Assembly: GCA_031553595.1 (NCBI GenBank)
Contig: JAVBLI010000001.1
Coordinates: 62,001-126,000 of the forward strand
Reading direction: 5' to 3'
Source of the DNA: RGIG3701 sp031553595
Lineage (GTDB): Bacteria > Planctomycetota > Planctomycetia > Pirellulales > Thermoguttaceae
Length of the DNA: 64,000 nt
Part shown: piece by piece, positions 44,142 through 53,336 of the stretch
Layout: each line of letters opens with the position of its first letter
How positions within the stretch are numbered: the first letter of the stretch is position 1
Notes under the pieces: generated by a model
What the model saw: only the letters and a program-made list of their open reading frames with translations
Databases searched by the model: none
Told to the model about the DNA's origin: nothing
Position numbers and translations under genes: made by a program

Positions 44142-44909
44142 TTACCGCCCCGTATTTACCCCGCCGTTTACGTTCAGAATCTGGCCGTTTATGTACCGCC
44201 CGGCGTCTGACGCGAGAAAGAAAATCGCCTCCGCCACCTCCGCCGGCGTCCCCCAGCGGCCTAAAAGCGTGTCCGCCGCCACCCGTTTCTGCCACGTTTC
44301 GGGCGCGTTTTCGCCCCAGTGGGTCTGAATCCAGCCCGGCGCAACGCAATTCACCCGCACATGCGGCGCGACCGTCTGGGCCAGGCTTTTCGAAAAGGCC
44401 ATCATGGCGCCTTTCGTGGCCGCGAAAAGCTCCGCGGAATCCCCGCCGATTCCCCGCTGGGCGGCGTCCCAGCCTAAATTTATAATGGTGCCCGCACTTC
44501 CGTTTTCCTCACCGTGCTCCACCATCCGGCTGGAGATATTTCGCGCGATCCGCATCCCCGCCGCCACATCCACCGCCAGCAGCAGGCGGAGTTTTTCTTC
44601 GTACGGAAAAAGCTTCACCGGCTCCGTGAGAATGTCCACCCCCGCACACTGCACGAGAACATGAATGCCGCCCGGCCGCCAGTCCCACGCGGCGTCACAC
44701 AGCGCGTCCTGTTCGGCGGGCCGCCAAAGATCATAAAAACCGGTTTTCACCTCCACCGTGGAGGGAAGCTCAGCCAGAAGGGCCTCCATTTTTTCGCGGT
44801 TCGTGTACCCGTGCAAAAAAAGATTCGCCCCTGCCTGCGCGAATCTCCGTGCCGCCGCGGCACCGATTCCGCCAGTAGCGCCGGTGATGAGGATGTTTTG
44901 ATTTTTCAT
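44142..44909 (-). CDS. SDR-family protein with altered active site
   Basis: A protein of 255 residues with a complete Rossmann fold: TGATGGIGAAAARRF at the start, then VLVQCAGVD, LFAATKGAMMAF, and VNCVAPGWIQT and GQILNVNGG at the end, all as in FabG-type dehydrogenases. The catalytic tyrosine of YxxxK is phenylalanine (F162, with K166 kept). The serine position reads LGW instead of SS, and NNAG is QCAG. It may therefore be a non-catalytic or differently catalytic member. I have seen similar WD-containing SDRs as a planctomycete subgroup, but cannot confirm that here. Confidence 0.82.
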   Translation of the reverse strand: MKNQNILITGATGGIGAAAARRFAQAGANLFLHGYTNREKMEALLAELPSTVEVKTGFYDLWRPAEQDALCDAAWDWRPGGIHVLVQCAGVDILTEPVKLFPYEEKLRLLLAVDVAAGMRIARNISSRMVEHGEENGSAGTIINLGWDAAQRGIGGDSAELFAATKGAMMAFSKSLAQTVAPHVRVNCVAPGWIQTHWGENAPETWQKRVAADTLLGRWGTPAEVAEAIFFLASDAGRYINGQILNVNGGVNTGR

Positions 44910-44956
44910 GAGATTCGGGAAAAGGAGGAAAGGGCATCTACCAATTTAATTTACTC

Positions 44957-45072
44957 ACAAGAACAGCAGCCGGGAACGAAGCGCAGCAAGAGTGACCGGA
45001 TGGAAGTGGGAAAAAATCCGGCGATTCGATCCGGTCATTGCGCTTCGCTTCATTCCCGGCTGCTGTTCTTGC
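44957..45072 (+). repeat. 120-bp palindromic element, copy 10 (GTGACC stem type)
   Basis: CAAGAACAGCAGCCGGGAAC pairs with CATTCCCGGCTGCTGTTCTT, and the inner stem is GTGACCGGATG / ATCCGGTCAT. The extended flanks are the same as in copies 2 and 6: GGGCATCTACCAATTTAATT and TTACTCA to the left, CGGATTCATCCAT to the right. Confidence 0.92.
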
Positions 45073-45117
45073 GGATTCATCCATATTTTTCCATCCGCTG
45101 TGATGAAACCGCCGTTT

Positions 45118-45867
45118 TCAGTCGCAGCAGCATCCGCATCCACACACCGGGGCGCAGATGGGCACCAGGCCGTGGGGCGTCTGCATGTACGTTCCACCGT
45201 CCGTGATTCCGCAGCCGCCGTCCATGACGGGCATTCCGCCGGTCATGTCCTGGCCATATGATGGGTAAATGGGGGGCTGCTGCCCAGGGGTGATGTTTAC
45301 TCGGGGCGGCGTGCTGCCGGGGACGCGTGAGGTGCTGCCCACGGGCGGGGCCACGTACTGCTGACGGCCGTCGGCCGCTGCGGAATCCGGCGGCACGGGG
45401 GCGTTTACTTTCGGGTGCGGATGTTCCTGCATGGTGCGGATGACGTCACTGGAGACGCCTCGCTGCTGCATGGTGAGGACTTCCTGCGGCGCCGGCGGAC
45501 GCGTCGCGCCGTGAATGCGGATGTGCTGAATGACGGGCTCATCCGGCACCCCGGCCTGACGCCACGCCATTAAATCGTCGGAGGTGACAGGCCGGGCCAT
45601 GACGGGACGGCCGGTGTACCGCTCGATCATCTGGCGGTTCCGGGCTTCCTCTTTTACCGCGCGGGACGCAAAAAGCGGCACGGTGGTGGCCGTTCCGGAA
45701 GGTGGCGGCGGAGCGGACTGACCACGGACATCCGCCGTGCGGACAGCGGAAGGCGTGTCGCCCGGCCCCACATACGCTCCCCGGCTGGACTGGCATCCGG
45801 ATGCGAAAACCGTACTGAATATTAAAAGCGCAAAACTGATTCGGGAAATCTCACCGATTTTCATCAT
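45118..45867 (-). CDS. Probable lipoprotein with cysteine-rich end
   Basis: A protein of 249 residues. The N-terminus has a lipobox, STVFASGC, so it is likely a lipid-anchored periplasmic protein. The middle (about 85-150) has SDDLMAWRQAGVPDEPVIQH and a short second copy of the same theme (EVLTMQQRGVSSDVIRTMQ), suggesting two small repeats. The last 60 residues are Gly/Pro-rich and end in CAPVCGCGCCCD, a cysteine cluster. Two ATGs lie side by side at the start. The function is unknown. Confidence 0.7.
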   Translation of the reverse strand: MMKIGEISRISFALLIFSTVFASGCQSSRGAYVGPGDTPSAVRTADVRGQSAPPPPSGTATTVPLFASRAVKEEARNRQMIERYTGRPVMARPVTSDDLMAWRQAGVPDEPVIQHIRIHGATRPPAPQEVLTMQQRGVSSDVIRTMQEHPHPKVNAPVPPDSAAADGRQQYVAPPVGSTSRVPGSTPPRVNITPGQQPPIYPSYGQDMTGGMPVMDGGCGITDGGTYMQTPHGLVPICAPVCGCGCCCD

Positions 45868-45984
45868 ACCGTCCTTAAATTTTTCGCAAAGGCCCTACTT
45901 TTACATTCTCTGGGCGAGGATACAGAAAAAAGAGCGGGCCGTCAAGATGGATTATGTTCACCGTGGAGGGAATGGGGGGATATT

Positions 45985-46255
45985 CACCACAGACGGGAAA
46001 GAATTCACCACAGAGAGCACAGAGGACACAGAGAAAAAGGGGGGGGGATGGGGTGCGCACGGGGAAAAACACCACAGCATGCACATTCCGCTCCAGACGG
46101 AGCGGTGAAATTTGGTTTAGGGCCGTTTTCTATAAACATTTCATCCCTCCGGGATGAGAGAAAAAAGACTCCGGAAAAAATTGAGCAGATTTCTCTGTGT
46201 CCCCTGTGCTCTCTGTGGTGAATATGGTCTGTCATCTGTGGTGAATATAATCGGT
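45985..46255. repeat. Paired ACCACAGAG word repeats
   Basis: TTCACCACAGAGAGCACAGA and GGACACAGAG (46009-46038) are matched by CTCTGTGTCCCCTGTGCTCT and CTGTGGTG at about 46190-46220, forming a long imperfect inverted repeat. A TATAGAAA-class unit (46125-46157) is embedded. Words of this kind occur in intergenic DNA of many unrelated bacteria. Confidence 0.7.
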
Positions 46256-46293
46256 AGATTTTAGAAAAAAGCTGGAAATGGACGGGAACTGTC

Positions 46294-46322
46294 TTGAATT
46301 CGGGGCGTGGAAAATGTATAAT
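46294..46322 (+). promoter_or_regulatory. Sigma-70-like promoter for the kinase gene
   Basis: TTGAAT (46294-46299), a 17-bp spacer and TATAAT (46317-46322). It implies a 5' leader of about 160 nt before the chosen start at 46488. Confidence 0.65.
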
Positions 46323-46487
46323 ATAATAGAGTGCCGTAGGTGTGAGGGGATACGGTAAAGTCTTGCGTCTGTGCCCGGGGAGTATGGCGTGTCTGCGGTT
46401 CCGCATGCATTCTTTTTGTCCGCGCGGGGATGGGGTCGGGGGGATTTTTTCTTTAGCGTCTTCCGAGAGAAGATATTTTTGTTGTTC

Positions 46488-48152
46488 ATGCTGGAAACGA
46501 ATTTCGAACAGTGCGCCATGGCCAGCGGCCTGATAACGAAAGCGCAGTTGGAGTCCGTCTGGAAAGAGATGCTCGCCCGGGAGGGGAACGAGTTTCCGCC
46601 GGAGGAGATTCCCGCCAAACTGGCTGAAATTCTGGTGGACCGGCAGCTTCTTAATGAATGGCAGACGCAGCAGTTGCTGGCCGGGCGGCGGCGGTTTACG
46701 CTGGGGCTTTATAAAATGTTCGACTCCATCGGCCAGGGTGGCATGGGGCAGGTTTTTAAAGCGAGGCATACCGTTTTAAATCGCGTCGTGGCGGTGAAAG
46801 TGCTCCCGCTGAGTAAGTCCACGCCCACGGCGATCGAAAATTTTCAGCGTGAAATTCAGGCGTTGGCCAGTCTGGATCATGAGAATCTGGTGAAGGCGAT
46901 TGACGCGGGGAAAGACGCCAGTGTGTATTATCTGGTGTGCGAGTATGTGCCGGGGCCTGACCTGCGGAAGCTGATTCGACGGCAGGGGCCGCTTTCGGAG
47001 GAATCGGCGGCGAGCATTATCGTGCAGGTGGCGGCGGGGCTCCAGCATGCGCATGATTCCGGGCTGGTGCACCGGGATATTAAGCCGGGGAATATCCTCG
47101 TGGCCATGGACGGAATCGCGAAACTTTCGGATCTCGGCTTGGCTAGCCCCCGGAACGCGGACACGGAGCAGGATCCGAAACAGGTGAAAATCGTGGGCAC
47201 GGCGGATTATATTTCGCCGGATCATATTAAATCGCCCGGGGCGCCGAAACCCATCTGGGATATTTACTCGCTGGGATGTTCGCTTTATTACGCGGTGACG
47301 GGGAAAGTGCCGTATCCGGGTGGAACGTCCATGGAGAAGGTGAAGGCGCACTGTGACACGCAGACGCACCCGCTGGATCCGCAGAGGCTGAACCCCATGC
47401 TTTCGGACGCGTTCGTGGAAGTGCTGGGAGACATGATGGCGAAAGACCCGGCGGATCGCATTCCCACGGCGAATGAGGTGATTCGCCGGCTGCGGCCCTG
47501 GTCGGACGGCACGCCCCGGCCGCTGATTATGTCGGACAGTGAAAGCAGTTTGTCGATTTCCGTGGAAAAAAACGAAATGCAGGGGTTTTTCGTCCCGGCT
47601 TCGCTCGTGCTCACCACCCCCGTGGGAGGAGGAGTGCCGCAGAGCAGGCATGATGCGCATGTGTCGCCGCCGGCGTTTCCGTCGGGTGCGGGGGAGGTGA
47701 TGGGGAAGGGGCTGAAAACGGCTCCGGGGCAGACACCGTCCAGTACGCCGCCATCACAGGCCGCGCCGCCGTCTGTGTCCCCAGGAATTGCTGTTCCGCC
47801 GCCGCTCCCGGCAGCAGGGGGGATGTTGTCGCGAAATTCGGATAAACAGGGAATTCCGGCGCCGGAATCGGCCTGGGAAAAGGACGCGGCTGGGAGGTCG
47901 GCCATTTGCGCGGGAGAAGGGGGGCCTGGCCGGCGTTCCGGGAATGTGATGACTTCCCGTCCGCCTATTCCGCCGCCGCCGCCACCGCCGCAGAGCCATC
48001 AGCTGACGCCGCCTTCGCTGCCGGGACAGGATGAGGCACTGAGTAATGAAGACATGGGAAAGCTGTTCGTGCGGGTGCTGGTATTTTTTGTAGGGCTTCC
48101 ACTGTTTTTGATTCTTTTGATTTTTTTATTGTGGCTGATTTTGGGGCAGTGA
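46488..48152 (+). CDS. Transmembrane Ser/Thr protein kinase
   Basis: The start is at the ATG at 46488 (MLETNFEQCAMASGL), typical for these proteins; an in-frame GTG at 46371 would add 39 residues with no family match. The protein has 554 residues. Residues 12-65 form the small N-terminal domain common in planctomycete kinases (LAEILVDRQLLNEWQTQQLL). The kinase domain, about 75-340, has GQGGMGQVFKARH, VAVKVL, VHRDIKPGNIL and SDLGLAS (DLG for DFG). A long Pro/Ser-rich linker follows, then a single transmembrane helix at the C-terminus (LFVRVLVFFVGLPLFLILLI). Confidence 0.9.
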   Translation: MLETNFEQCAMASGLITKAQLESVWKEMLAREGNEFPPEEIPAKLAEILVDRQLLNEWQTQQLLAGRRRFTLGLYKMFDSIGQGGMGQVFKARHTVLNRVVAVKVLPLSKSTPTAIENFQREIQALASLDHENLVKAIDAGKDASVYYLVCEYVPGPDLRKLIRRQGPLSEESAASIIVQVAAGLQHAHDSGLVHRDIKPGNILVAMDGIAKLSDLGLASPRNADTEQDPKQVKIVGTADYISPDHIKSPGAPKPIWDIYSLGCSLYYAVTGKVPYPGGTSMEKVKAHCDTQTHPLDPQRLNPMLSDAFVEVLGDMMAKDPADRIPTANEVIRRLRPWSDGTPRPLIMSDSESSLSISVEKNEMQGFFVPASLVLTTPVGGGVPQSRHDAHVSPPAFPSGAGEVMGKGLKTAPGQTPSSTPPSQAAPPSVSPGIAVPPPLPAAGGMLSRNSDKQGIPAPESAWEKDAAGRSAICAGEGGPGRRSGNVMTSRPPIPPPPPPPQSHQLTPPSLPGQDEALSNEDMGKLFVRVLVFFVGLPLFLILLIFLLWLILGQ

Positions 48153-48505
48153 AGGTATGCGTGAGGTGGCCTGGGTAAAGAATGAAATGTGTAATTTTTC
48201 AAATGCGGGTAAATAGGATAAAATTTTATATAATAAAGTCAAATTTCACCATTTATTTCGGATAAACTGTTGAAAATTCTTGGGCGTATATTAAAATAAA
48301 GAAAGGTATTCCTGTTTTGTGACCCACGTGTTGTAGCGCCGCTTGACTCACCGATCGGGTTGATGGGGGCAGGATGTTTTTTTGTGGCGGACGGAGCTGG
48401 TAAACTTTCAGATTTGCGGACGAAGTTTTTTTTGCGTTATTAAGATTCGTTTTCGTTTTATACGTTTATCATATATGTTATTTTTTGAATTATTGAGGGG
48501 GAAGA
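48153..48505. other. AT-rich intergenic gap
   Basis: About 350 bp rich in A and T between the kinase and the next gene. A possible promoter (TTGAAA near 48271, 16-bp spacer, TAAAAT) is visible. I see no gene or RNA in it. Confidence 0.5.
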
Positions 48506-50449
48506 ATGAGCCCGATGAATCCGTTTTTTAAATTTGTTTGCAGCCCGCGTTTTGTTGCTAATCTTGAAAAACTTGCAGAACGGAATCCGGATCTCGCGGC
48601 TTTTCTGAATTTTGCAGATGAATTCCTGACGAAATATACCGCCGTGGATGATATTTCCGGACAAAAAATCTCGGAAATTCTGGAAGATCTTCGCTGCGGG
48701 GCAATGCCGGAGCAGAAACAGCCAGCCCATTTCGCTTCCGTGGCGGTGGAGGAGCCGCGTGTGCCGGAAACGGTTTTTGTTTCTGAACAAAAAACGGAGT
48801 CGTTTTTAGGGGATAAATCCGAGCCTGTGCAAGACTTTCGCGGAAGCGCGCCCGCCGCGGGTGGGTGGGATTCCGGCACGCAGGACGGCCTGAAAATGAG
48901 TGATCTGGATGTGGAGCAGCTGGAAAAGCGGCTGCTGCTGAAAATTGAGGCGTCGCGGTGGGCGCTGGAGCGGGATAAATTGATTAAGGCGAAAGCGGAT
49001 TTTCAGGCGCTGATTGAGCCCCGGGATCATGCGCTGCTGGCCAAGGCGCGCGAATTGACGAACTGTTATCTGTGGATGAATAATCCGGAGACGGCGCCGA
49101 TCGTGGCGACGCAGAATTATGAGCTGCTTTCAGACGCATATGCGGCGGCGGCGCAGTGTGTGGGATTTTTGCGGCGTGTGACGGTGCTGGTGGATAAAAT
49201 GCCGGAACATGAGATTCTGGTGCGCATTTTACGAGACGGGCTGTACACCACCGCCACGGCCCAGTCCGTGCTGCGGCGAATTACGTCGGAAATCAGCGGG
49301 CGCGATGATCAAGATCAGATTCGCCTGCACCGCTGGCTGACCCAACTGACGAAAAAATACCGCATTTTTGTGAACCGCCATATGAAAAAAGACAGTCTGG
49401 CGTCCATAAATCGCGTGTACGACATTCCAGACGTGATAAAACGGTTGGATGAGCAGTTGGAAAAGGTGCTGCAGAAGCAGAAAAATCTCAGTGAAGGGTT
49501 CCGGCGGATTAAATTTCACACCGCGAAAATTCTGGAAAAGCCCGCGGCGGAATATGACTGGGAGCGGGTTTTCGCCACGGTGGAGGAACTCATGGCGCTG
49601 GGCGTTCGCGCGACGGACCCGCGTTTTGCGGAACTTTTGGCGGATTCTTTGCCGCGAATGGGGACGGTGCCGGCGGTGAAGGATTATCCGCACTTGAATC
49701 ATCTTCTTTTGGAGCTGAATCACTGGGGAGATAACGCCATGGCGGCGCAGGTGCGGCAGGAATTGCAGGCCATGCATTATTTTACGAATCACTCGCACAC
49801 GCATCTGCTGGACGAGTACACGAATATTGTTTGGGAATCGGATCAGCAGGAAGTGTTTACGGACAGCCCCGGCGGGGAATTTCGTGCGGGGGGAGGCGGT
49901 TTTCAGGCCCGGAAAAACGCCAGCGTGGTGGATTTTGTTTCGAATTCGCTGCGGGATGCCATGTCGTCGGCGCTTTCGGGGTTTGAGACAGAGAAATCGG
50001 CAGATATTTCACCGGGGAAAGCGGTTTTTGGAAGCGGAATTTTTTCCCGCTCGGCGGCGGAACCGTCTTCGGTTGGCGGCGCTTCCGCGGCGGCGGAGGA
50101 AATAGAGGCCATGACCCGCGGGTCACGGGATTTTCTTAAAAATCGTGCCATTCTCGTGGTGGATGCCGCGGAAGACCCGGCTTTTTTCGTCCTGCTGGAG
50201 AAAACCTTCGGCACGGACGTGATGTTCGTAAAGGCGGATGAAATCCGTTCGCCGGAATCGCTGGCGCTTCGCGTGCTGCCGGAGCGGGTGGGAATCGTTT
50301 TGCTGATGAAAGGCGCGCTGCCGCCCGATAATAAAAGTGCCGAGGATTATTGCCGGCAGCATGATAAACCGCTTTTGCGGCTGGAAAGCGGTGTCGGCAC
50401 GGGGCAGCTCGTGCGGCAAATGTCGGCGGCACTGAGTTTATATAAATAA
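48506..50449 (+). CDS. Large cytosolic protein of unknown function
   Basis: A protein of 647 residues preceded by GAGGGGGAAG. No signal peptide or membrane segment is seen. The bulk is helical and charged (about 135-430), with a disordered Gly/Ser stretch after about 455. The last 100 residues (ILVVDAAEDPAFFVLLEKTF to the end) look like a Rossmann-like domain with a pattern recalling the DUF2325 family; I am not sure of this. The gene runs directly into gmd (23 bp) and a ComEA-like gene, so the three may form one transcript. Confidence 0.7.
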   Translation: MSPMNPFFKFVCSPRFVANLEKLAERNPDLAAFLNFADEFLTKYTAVDDISGQKISEILEDLRCGAMPEQKQPAHFASVAVEEPRVPETVFVSEQKTESFLGDKSEPVQDFRGSAPAAGGWDSGTQDGLKMSDLDVEQLEKRLLLKIEASRWALERDKLIKAKADFQALIEPRDHALLAKARELTNCYLWMNNPETAPIVATQNYELLSDAYAAAAQCVGFLRRVTVLVDKMPEHEILVRILRDGLYTTATAQSVLRRITSEISGRDDQDQIRLHRWLTQLTKKYRIFVNRHMKKDSLASINRVYDIPDVIKRLDEQLEKVLQKQKNLSEGFRRIKFHTAKILEKPAAEYDWERVFATVEELMALGVRATDPRFAELLADSLPRMGTVPAVKDYPHLNHLLLELNHWGDNAMAAQVRQELQAMHYFTNHSHTHLLDEYTNIVWESDQQEVFTDSPGGEFRAGGGGFQARKNASVVDFVSNSLRDAMSSALSGFETEKSADISPGKAVFGSGIFSRSAAEPSSVGGASAAAEEIEAMTRGSRDFLKNRAILVVDAAEDPAFFVLLEKTFGTDVMFVKADEIRSPESLALRVLPERVGIVLLMKGALPPDNKSAEDYCRQHDKPLLRLESGVGTGQLVRQMSAALSLYK

Positions 50450-50472
50450 ATGGTAATGGTATTCGTGGAAAT

Positions 50473-51534
50473 ATGGAAAAAATAGCGTTTGTAACGGGAA
50501 TCACCGGGCAGGATGGATCTTACCTGGCGCATCTGCTGCTGGAGAAGGGGTATCGGGTTCATGGGCTGGTGCGGCGGACGTCCGGCGCGAATACGCAGCG
50601 GCTGGATGAGGTGTGCCGCTCACTGAGTGCGGAGACCCGGCAGCGGCTGGTTTTCCATTATGGGGACATGACGGACTCGCTGAATATTAATCGCCTGGTG
50701 GAATCCATCCGCCCCGATGAAATTTATAATCTCGCGGCCCAGAGTCATGTGCATGTGTCTTTCGAGACGCCGATTTTTACGTCGGACGTGAACGGACTCG
50801 GTGCGCTGCGGATTCTGGAGGCGGTGCGCTGTGCGGGGCTGGCGGAAAAAACGCGGGTTTATCAGGCGTCCACGTCCGAGCTTTTCGGGAAGGTGGCCCA
50901 GTCGCCGCAGACGGAAGAGACGCCGTTTCATCCGCGTTCGCCGTACGGGGTGGCGAAACTGTACGCGTACTGGATCACGCGAAATTACCGGGAATCGTAT
51001 GGCCTTTTCGCCAGTAACGGCATCCTGTTTAATCACGAGTCGCCGTACCGGGTGGAAAATTTCGTGACGAAGAAAATCTCGCTGGCGGTGGCGAGGATCA
51101 TGTGCGGACGCCAAGATGTGCTGCGGCTGGGGAATTTGGACGCGCGGCGTGACTGGGGGCATGCCCGGGATTATGTGGAGGCCATGTGGCGGATTTTGCA
51201 GCATGATGTGCCGGACGATTTTATTATCGCCACCGGGCGGCAGCATTCGGTGCGGGAATTCGTGGAGGAGAGTTTCGCGTGCCTGGGGTGTGAAATCCGG
51301 TGGGAAGGCGCCGGGGTGCGGGAAGTGGGATTTGCGCGCGTGCCGGATGCGGCCCTGGAGCGGCCGGTGGTGGTGGTGGATCCGGAATTTTTCCGTCCCG
51401 CGGAGGTGGATGCGCTGCTGGGGGATTACACGAAAGCGAAAACGGTGCTGGGCTGGGAGCCGGCCACGTCTTTTTCGCAGCTGGTGAAGGAAATGGTGGA
51501 GTACGATTACCGGGCCGTGAAAAACGGAGGGTGA
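50473..51534 (+). CDS. gmd: GDP-mannose 4,6-dehydratase
   Basis: A protein of 353 residues with all hallmarks: GITGQDGSYLAHLLLEKGY at the start, VHGLVRRTSGANTQRLD, YNLAAQSHVHVSFETP, ASTSELFGK with the catalytic threonine and serine, YGVAKLYAYW (YxxxK), and FNHESPYRVENFVTKKI. It makes GDP-4-keto-6-deoxymannose, the precursor of GDP-fucose, GDP-rhamnose or related sugars for surface glycans. The usual partner (fucose synthase or reductase) is not in the window. The short gap from the upstream gene suggests co-transcription. Confidence 0.95.
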   Translation: MEKIAFVTGITGQDGSYLAHLLLEKGYRVHGLVRRTSGANTQRLDEVCRSLSAETRQRLVFHYGDMTDSLNINRLVESIRPDEIYNLAAQSHVHVSFETPIFTSDVNGLGALRILEAVRCAGLAEKTRVYQASTSELFGKVAQSPQTEETPFHPRSPYGVAKLYAYWITRNYRESYGLFASNGILFNHESPYRVENFVTKKISLAVARIMCGRQDVLRLGNLDARRDWGHARDYVEAMWRILQHDVPDDFIIATGRQHSVREFVEESFACLGCEIRWEGAGVREVGFARVPDAALERPVVVVDPEFFRPAEVDALLGDYTKAKTVLGWEPATSFSQLVKEMVEYDYRAVKNGG

Positions 51535-51535
51535 A

Positions 51536-52060
51536 ATGGCTGTCACGCATACCGGCCGGGCCGAGAATTCGCCGCGGATGGAGAAAGAATCCGTGGGGCA
51601 GGGCGGTGGGGCGATTCTTGGGAAATCGGAGCACATCACGGTGATGGCCCTGATGGCGGTACTGATGTTTCTTGGAACGTACGGGATCATGGCGCCGCCG
51701 GGGGCTTTTTCTGAAGAGGCGGATGACACGGCGGCGGAAGATGGGCGTGCGCCGCGGATCGTGCAGGTGGACCGTCAGCCGGCCGGGGCGGTTCAGTATC
51801 TGGTGGATATTAATCAGGCGGGCGTCCATGACCTGATTCTCTTGCCCGGTGTGGGCGAAAAAACGGCGGAAAAAATCATCGCGGAACGTGGGCTGAATGG
51901 CGAGTTTCGCAGTGTGGATGATCTGACGCGCGTGCGGGGAATCGGGGCGAAGAAAGTGGAGGCCCTGCGGGCTTACGTGATGCCCATTTCGGAAGCGGAA
52001 GAGCAGATGGCGGCGGCTTTCGGCCCGGAGAAGAAAAAATCGGGGAACGCGGAAATGTGA
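51536..52060 (+). CDS. ComEA-like helix-hairpin-helix protein
   Basis: A protein of 174 residues starting one base after the gmd stop, so probably coupled. A short disordered N-terminus is followed by one membrane segment (about 36-54) and a C-terminal pair of helix-hairpin-helix motifs (about 80-150): DINQAGVHDLILLPGVGEKT, then DDLTRVRGIGAKKVEALRAY. These bind DNA in ComEA, the surface receptor of natural transformation. The tail is charged. Coupling to a sugar-nucleotide gene is unusual and may only reflect operon rearrangement. Confidence 0.88.
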   Translation: MAVTHTGRAENSPRMEKESVGQGGGAILGKSEHITVMALMAVLMFLGTYGIMAPPGAFSEEADDTAAEDGRAPRIVQVDRQPAGAVQYLVDINQAGVHDLILLPGVGEKTAEKIIAERGLNGEFRSVDDLTRVRGIGAKKVEALRAYVMPISEAEEQMAAAFGPEKKKSGNAEM

Positions 52061-52097
52061 GGAAACGCGTTTTCACGTTTTATTTTTCTTACTTTTC

Positions 52098-53336
52098 TTA
52101 TTCTTCAGGAAGCATCTCCGTTTTCCAGGTGTCAAGCGTGATTTTCTGAATCTTTCCAGTCTGCTTTTCCAGAAAAACGGTCGCGCCGGTGTGCTCGCCG
52201 CCCACACACAGCGCGTCTTGGGAAAATCGCAGTGGGAGGAAGAAAATCGCGGGGGCCTGCCAGGCGGTTTTCGCGGCGTTCGCATTTTCGGCGCCATTCC
52301 CGGGATTCTGCGTTTTTTTCAGTTCCCCGGGCACGGCGGTGAAGAGGAAACGCCGCCAGAGGTACGCACCGGTGCGGGCGTCCATGGCCGCGAGATGAAA
52401 TTCCGGGGGGACGGCCTGCCGCATCATGGGCACATACACCCGCGTTTCATCCGCCAGCGGCGCCCCCGCGAAAGACCATTCCGGCGTTTCGGGCCGCTTC
52501 ATCCACATTAATCGCCCCTCCGCGCGGATGTCCATGGCCACGAGATACCCCTGCGGACGCCCGTCCCGCTGACGCTCCGGCCAGAACGTGACAGGCGTGC
52601 CCATCCGCGCATAAAGAATACGGGCGGGCGCGGAATAAAAAAGAAAATGATCCCCCGCTGCAAGTTTTTCAGTCGCCACCCCCGAAAAATCACGCGTGTC
52701 CGGCGGCTGGAGCATTTTCCATAAATTTTCCGGAAGCGGATCCTGATAAAGCAGCTTTCCATCCTGCGTGAAAACCTGAGTCGGCGTGCACCGAAACCCG
52801 GGCGGCGGCGTTTCCGGATGCGCGTCTGTTCCCGGATTCTGCGGGCCCGGCGGTTCTGCCCGTGACGCCGACTCGCCCGACTCACCGGGAATGCCGAATT
52901 TCCTGCATTTTTTCCGCAACTCATGAAACATCTCCTCCGGCATTTCGGAAGCGTACGCGTTTAAAGTCTTTTCACAGGACGCGGACACGGGAATGTACTC
53001 CTCGGCAAGCGGCGTATGCCTGCCAGAAGCATCCTCAAGAATTATCCGCCGGGGTTCCCCCGAAGAATCCGCGGACACCATTTTCGCGGCGTAAAGCGTG
53101 AGCACCTTTTCAAAAGTTCGCGCCCCACGCTCCCAGTTTTTCAGATGAAAGTCCGTCTGAAAGGACAGCATTTCCGCGGAACCTTCCAGTGAAAGAAGCT
53201 CGGGGCGGAAATCCGCAAGCACGGAAGCGTTTTCGTAACGCACCACTTTTTGCGCGGATGCGGATACGGAAAGAAAGTGCCCTGCCCAGAGAGCGCAACA
53301 CGCGGTGATGGAATAAAGTAAAACGCGGCCGTGCAT
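52098..53336 (-). CDS. Exported protein with a possible PQQ-like repeat region
   Basis: A protein of 412 residues with a signal peptide (LLYSITACCALWAGHFLSVS). The start overlaps the stop of the upstream gene by one base (TGATG), so it is translationally coupled. The first 190 residues have no recognised family. From about 205 onward, short blocks resemble beta-propeller strands of PQQ-type proteins: YLVAMDIRAEGRLMWMKRPE, FHLAAMDARTGAYLWRRFL and ATVFLEKQTGKIQKITLDTW. The protein is periplasmic. Its partner gene suggests a shared role at the cell envelope, not identified. Confidence 0.7.
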   Translation of the reverse strand: MHGRVLLYSITACCALWAGHFLSVSASAQKVVRYENASVLADFRPELLSLEGSAEMLSFQTDFHLKNWERGARTFEKVLTLYAAKMVSADSSGEPRRIILEDASGRHTPLAEEYIPVSASCEKTLNAYASEMPEEMFHELRKKCRKFGIPGESGESASRAEPPGPQNPGTDAHPETPPPGFRCTPTQVFTQDGKLLYQDPLPENLWKMLQPPDTRDFSGVATEKLAAGDHFLFYSAPARILYARMGTPVTFWPERQRDGRPQGYLVAMDIRAEGRLMWMKRPETPEWSFAGAPLADETRVYVPMMRQAVPPEFHLAAMDARTGAYLWRRFLFTAVPGELKKTQNPGNGAENANAAKTAWQAPAIFFLPLRFSQDALCVGGEHTGATVFLEKQTGKIQKITLDTWKTEMLPEE

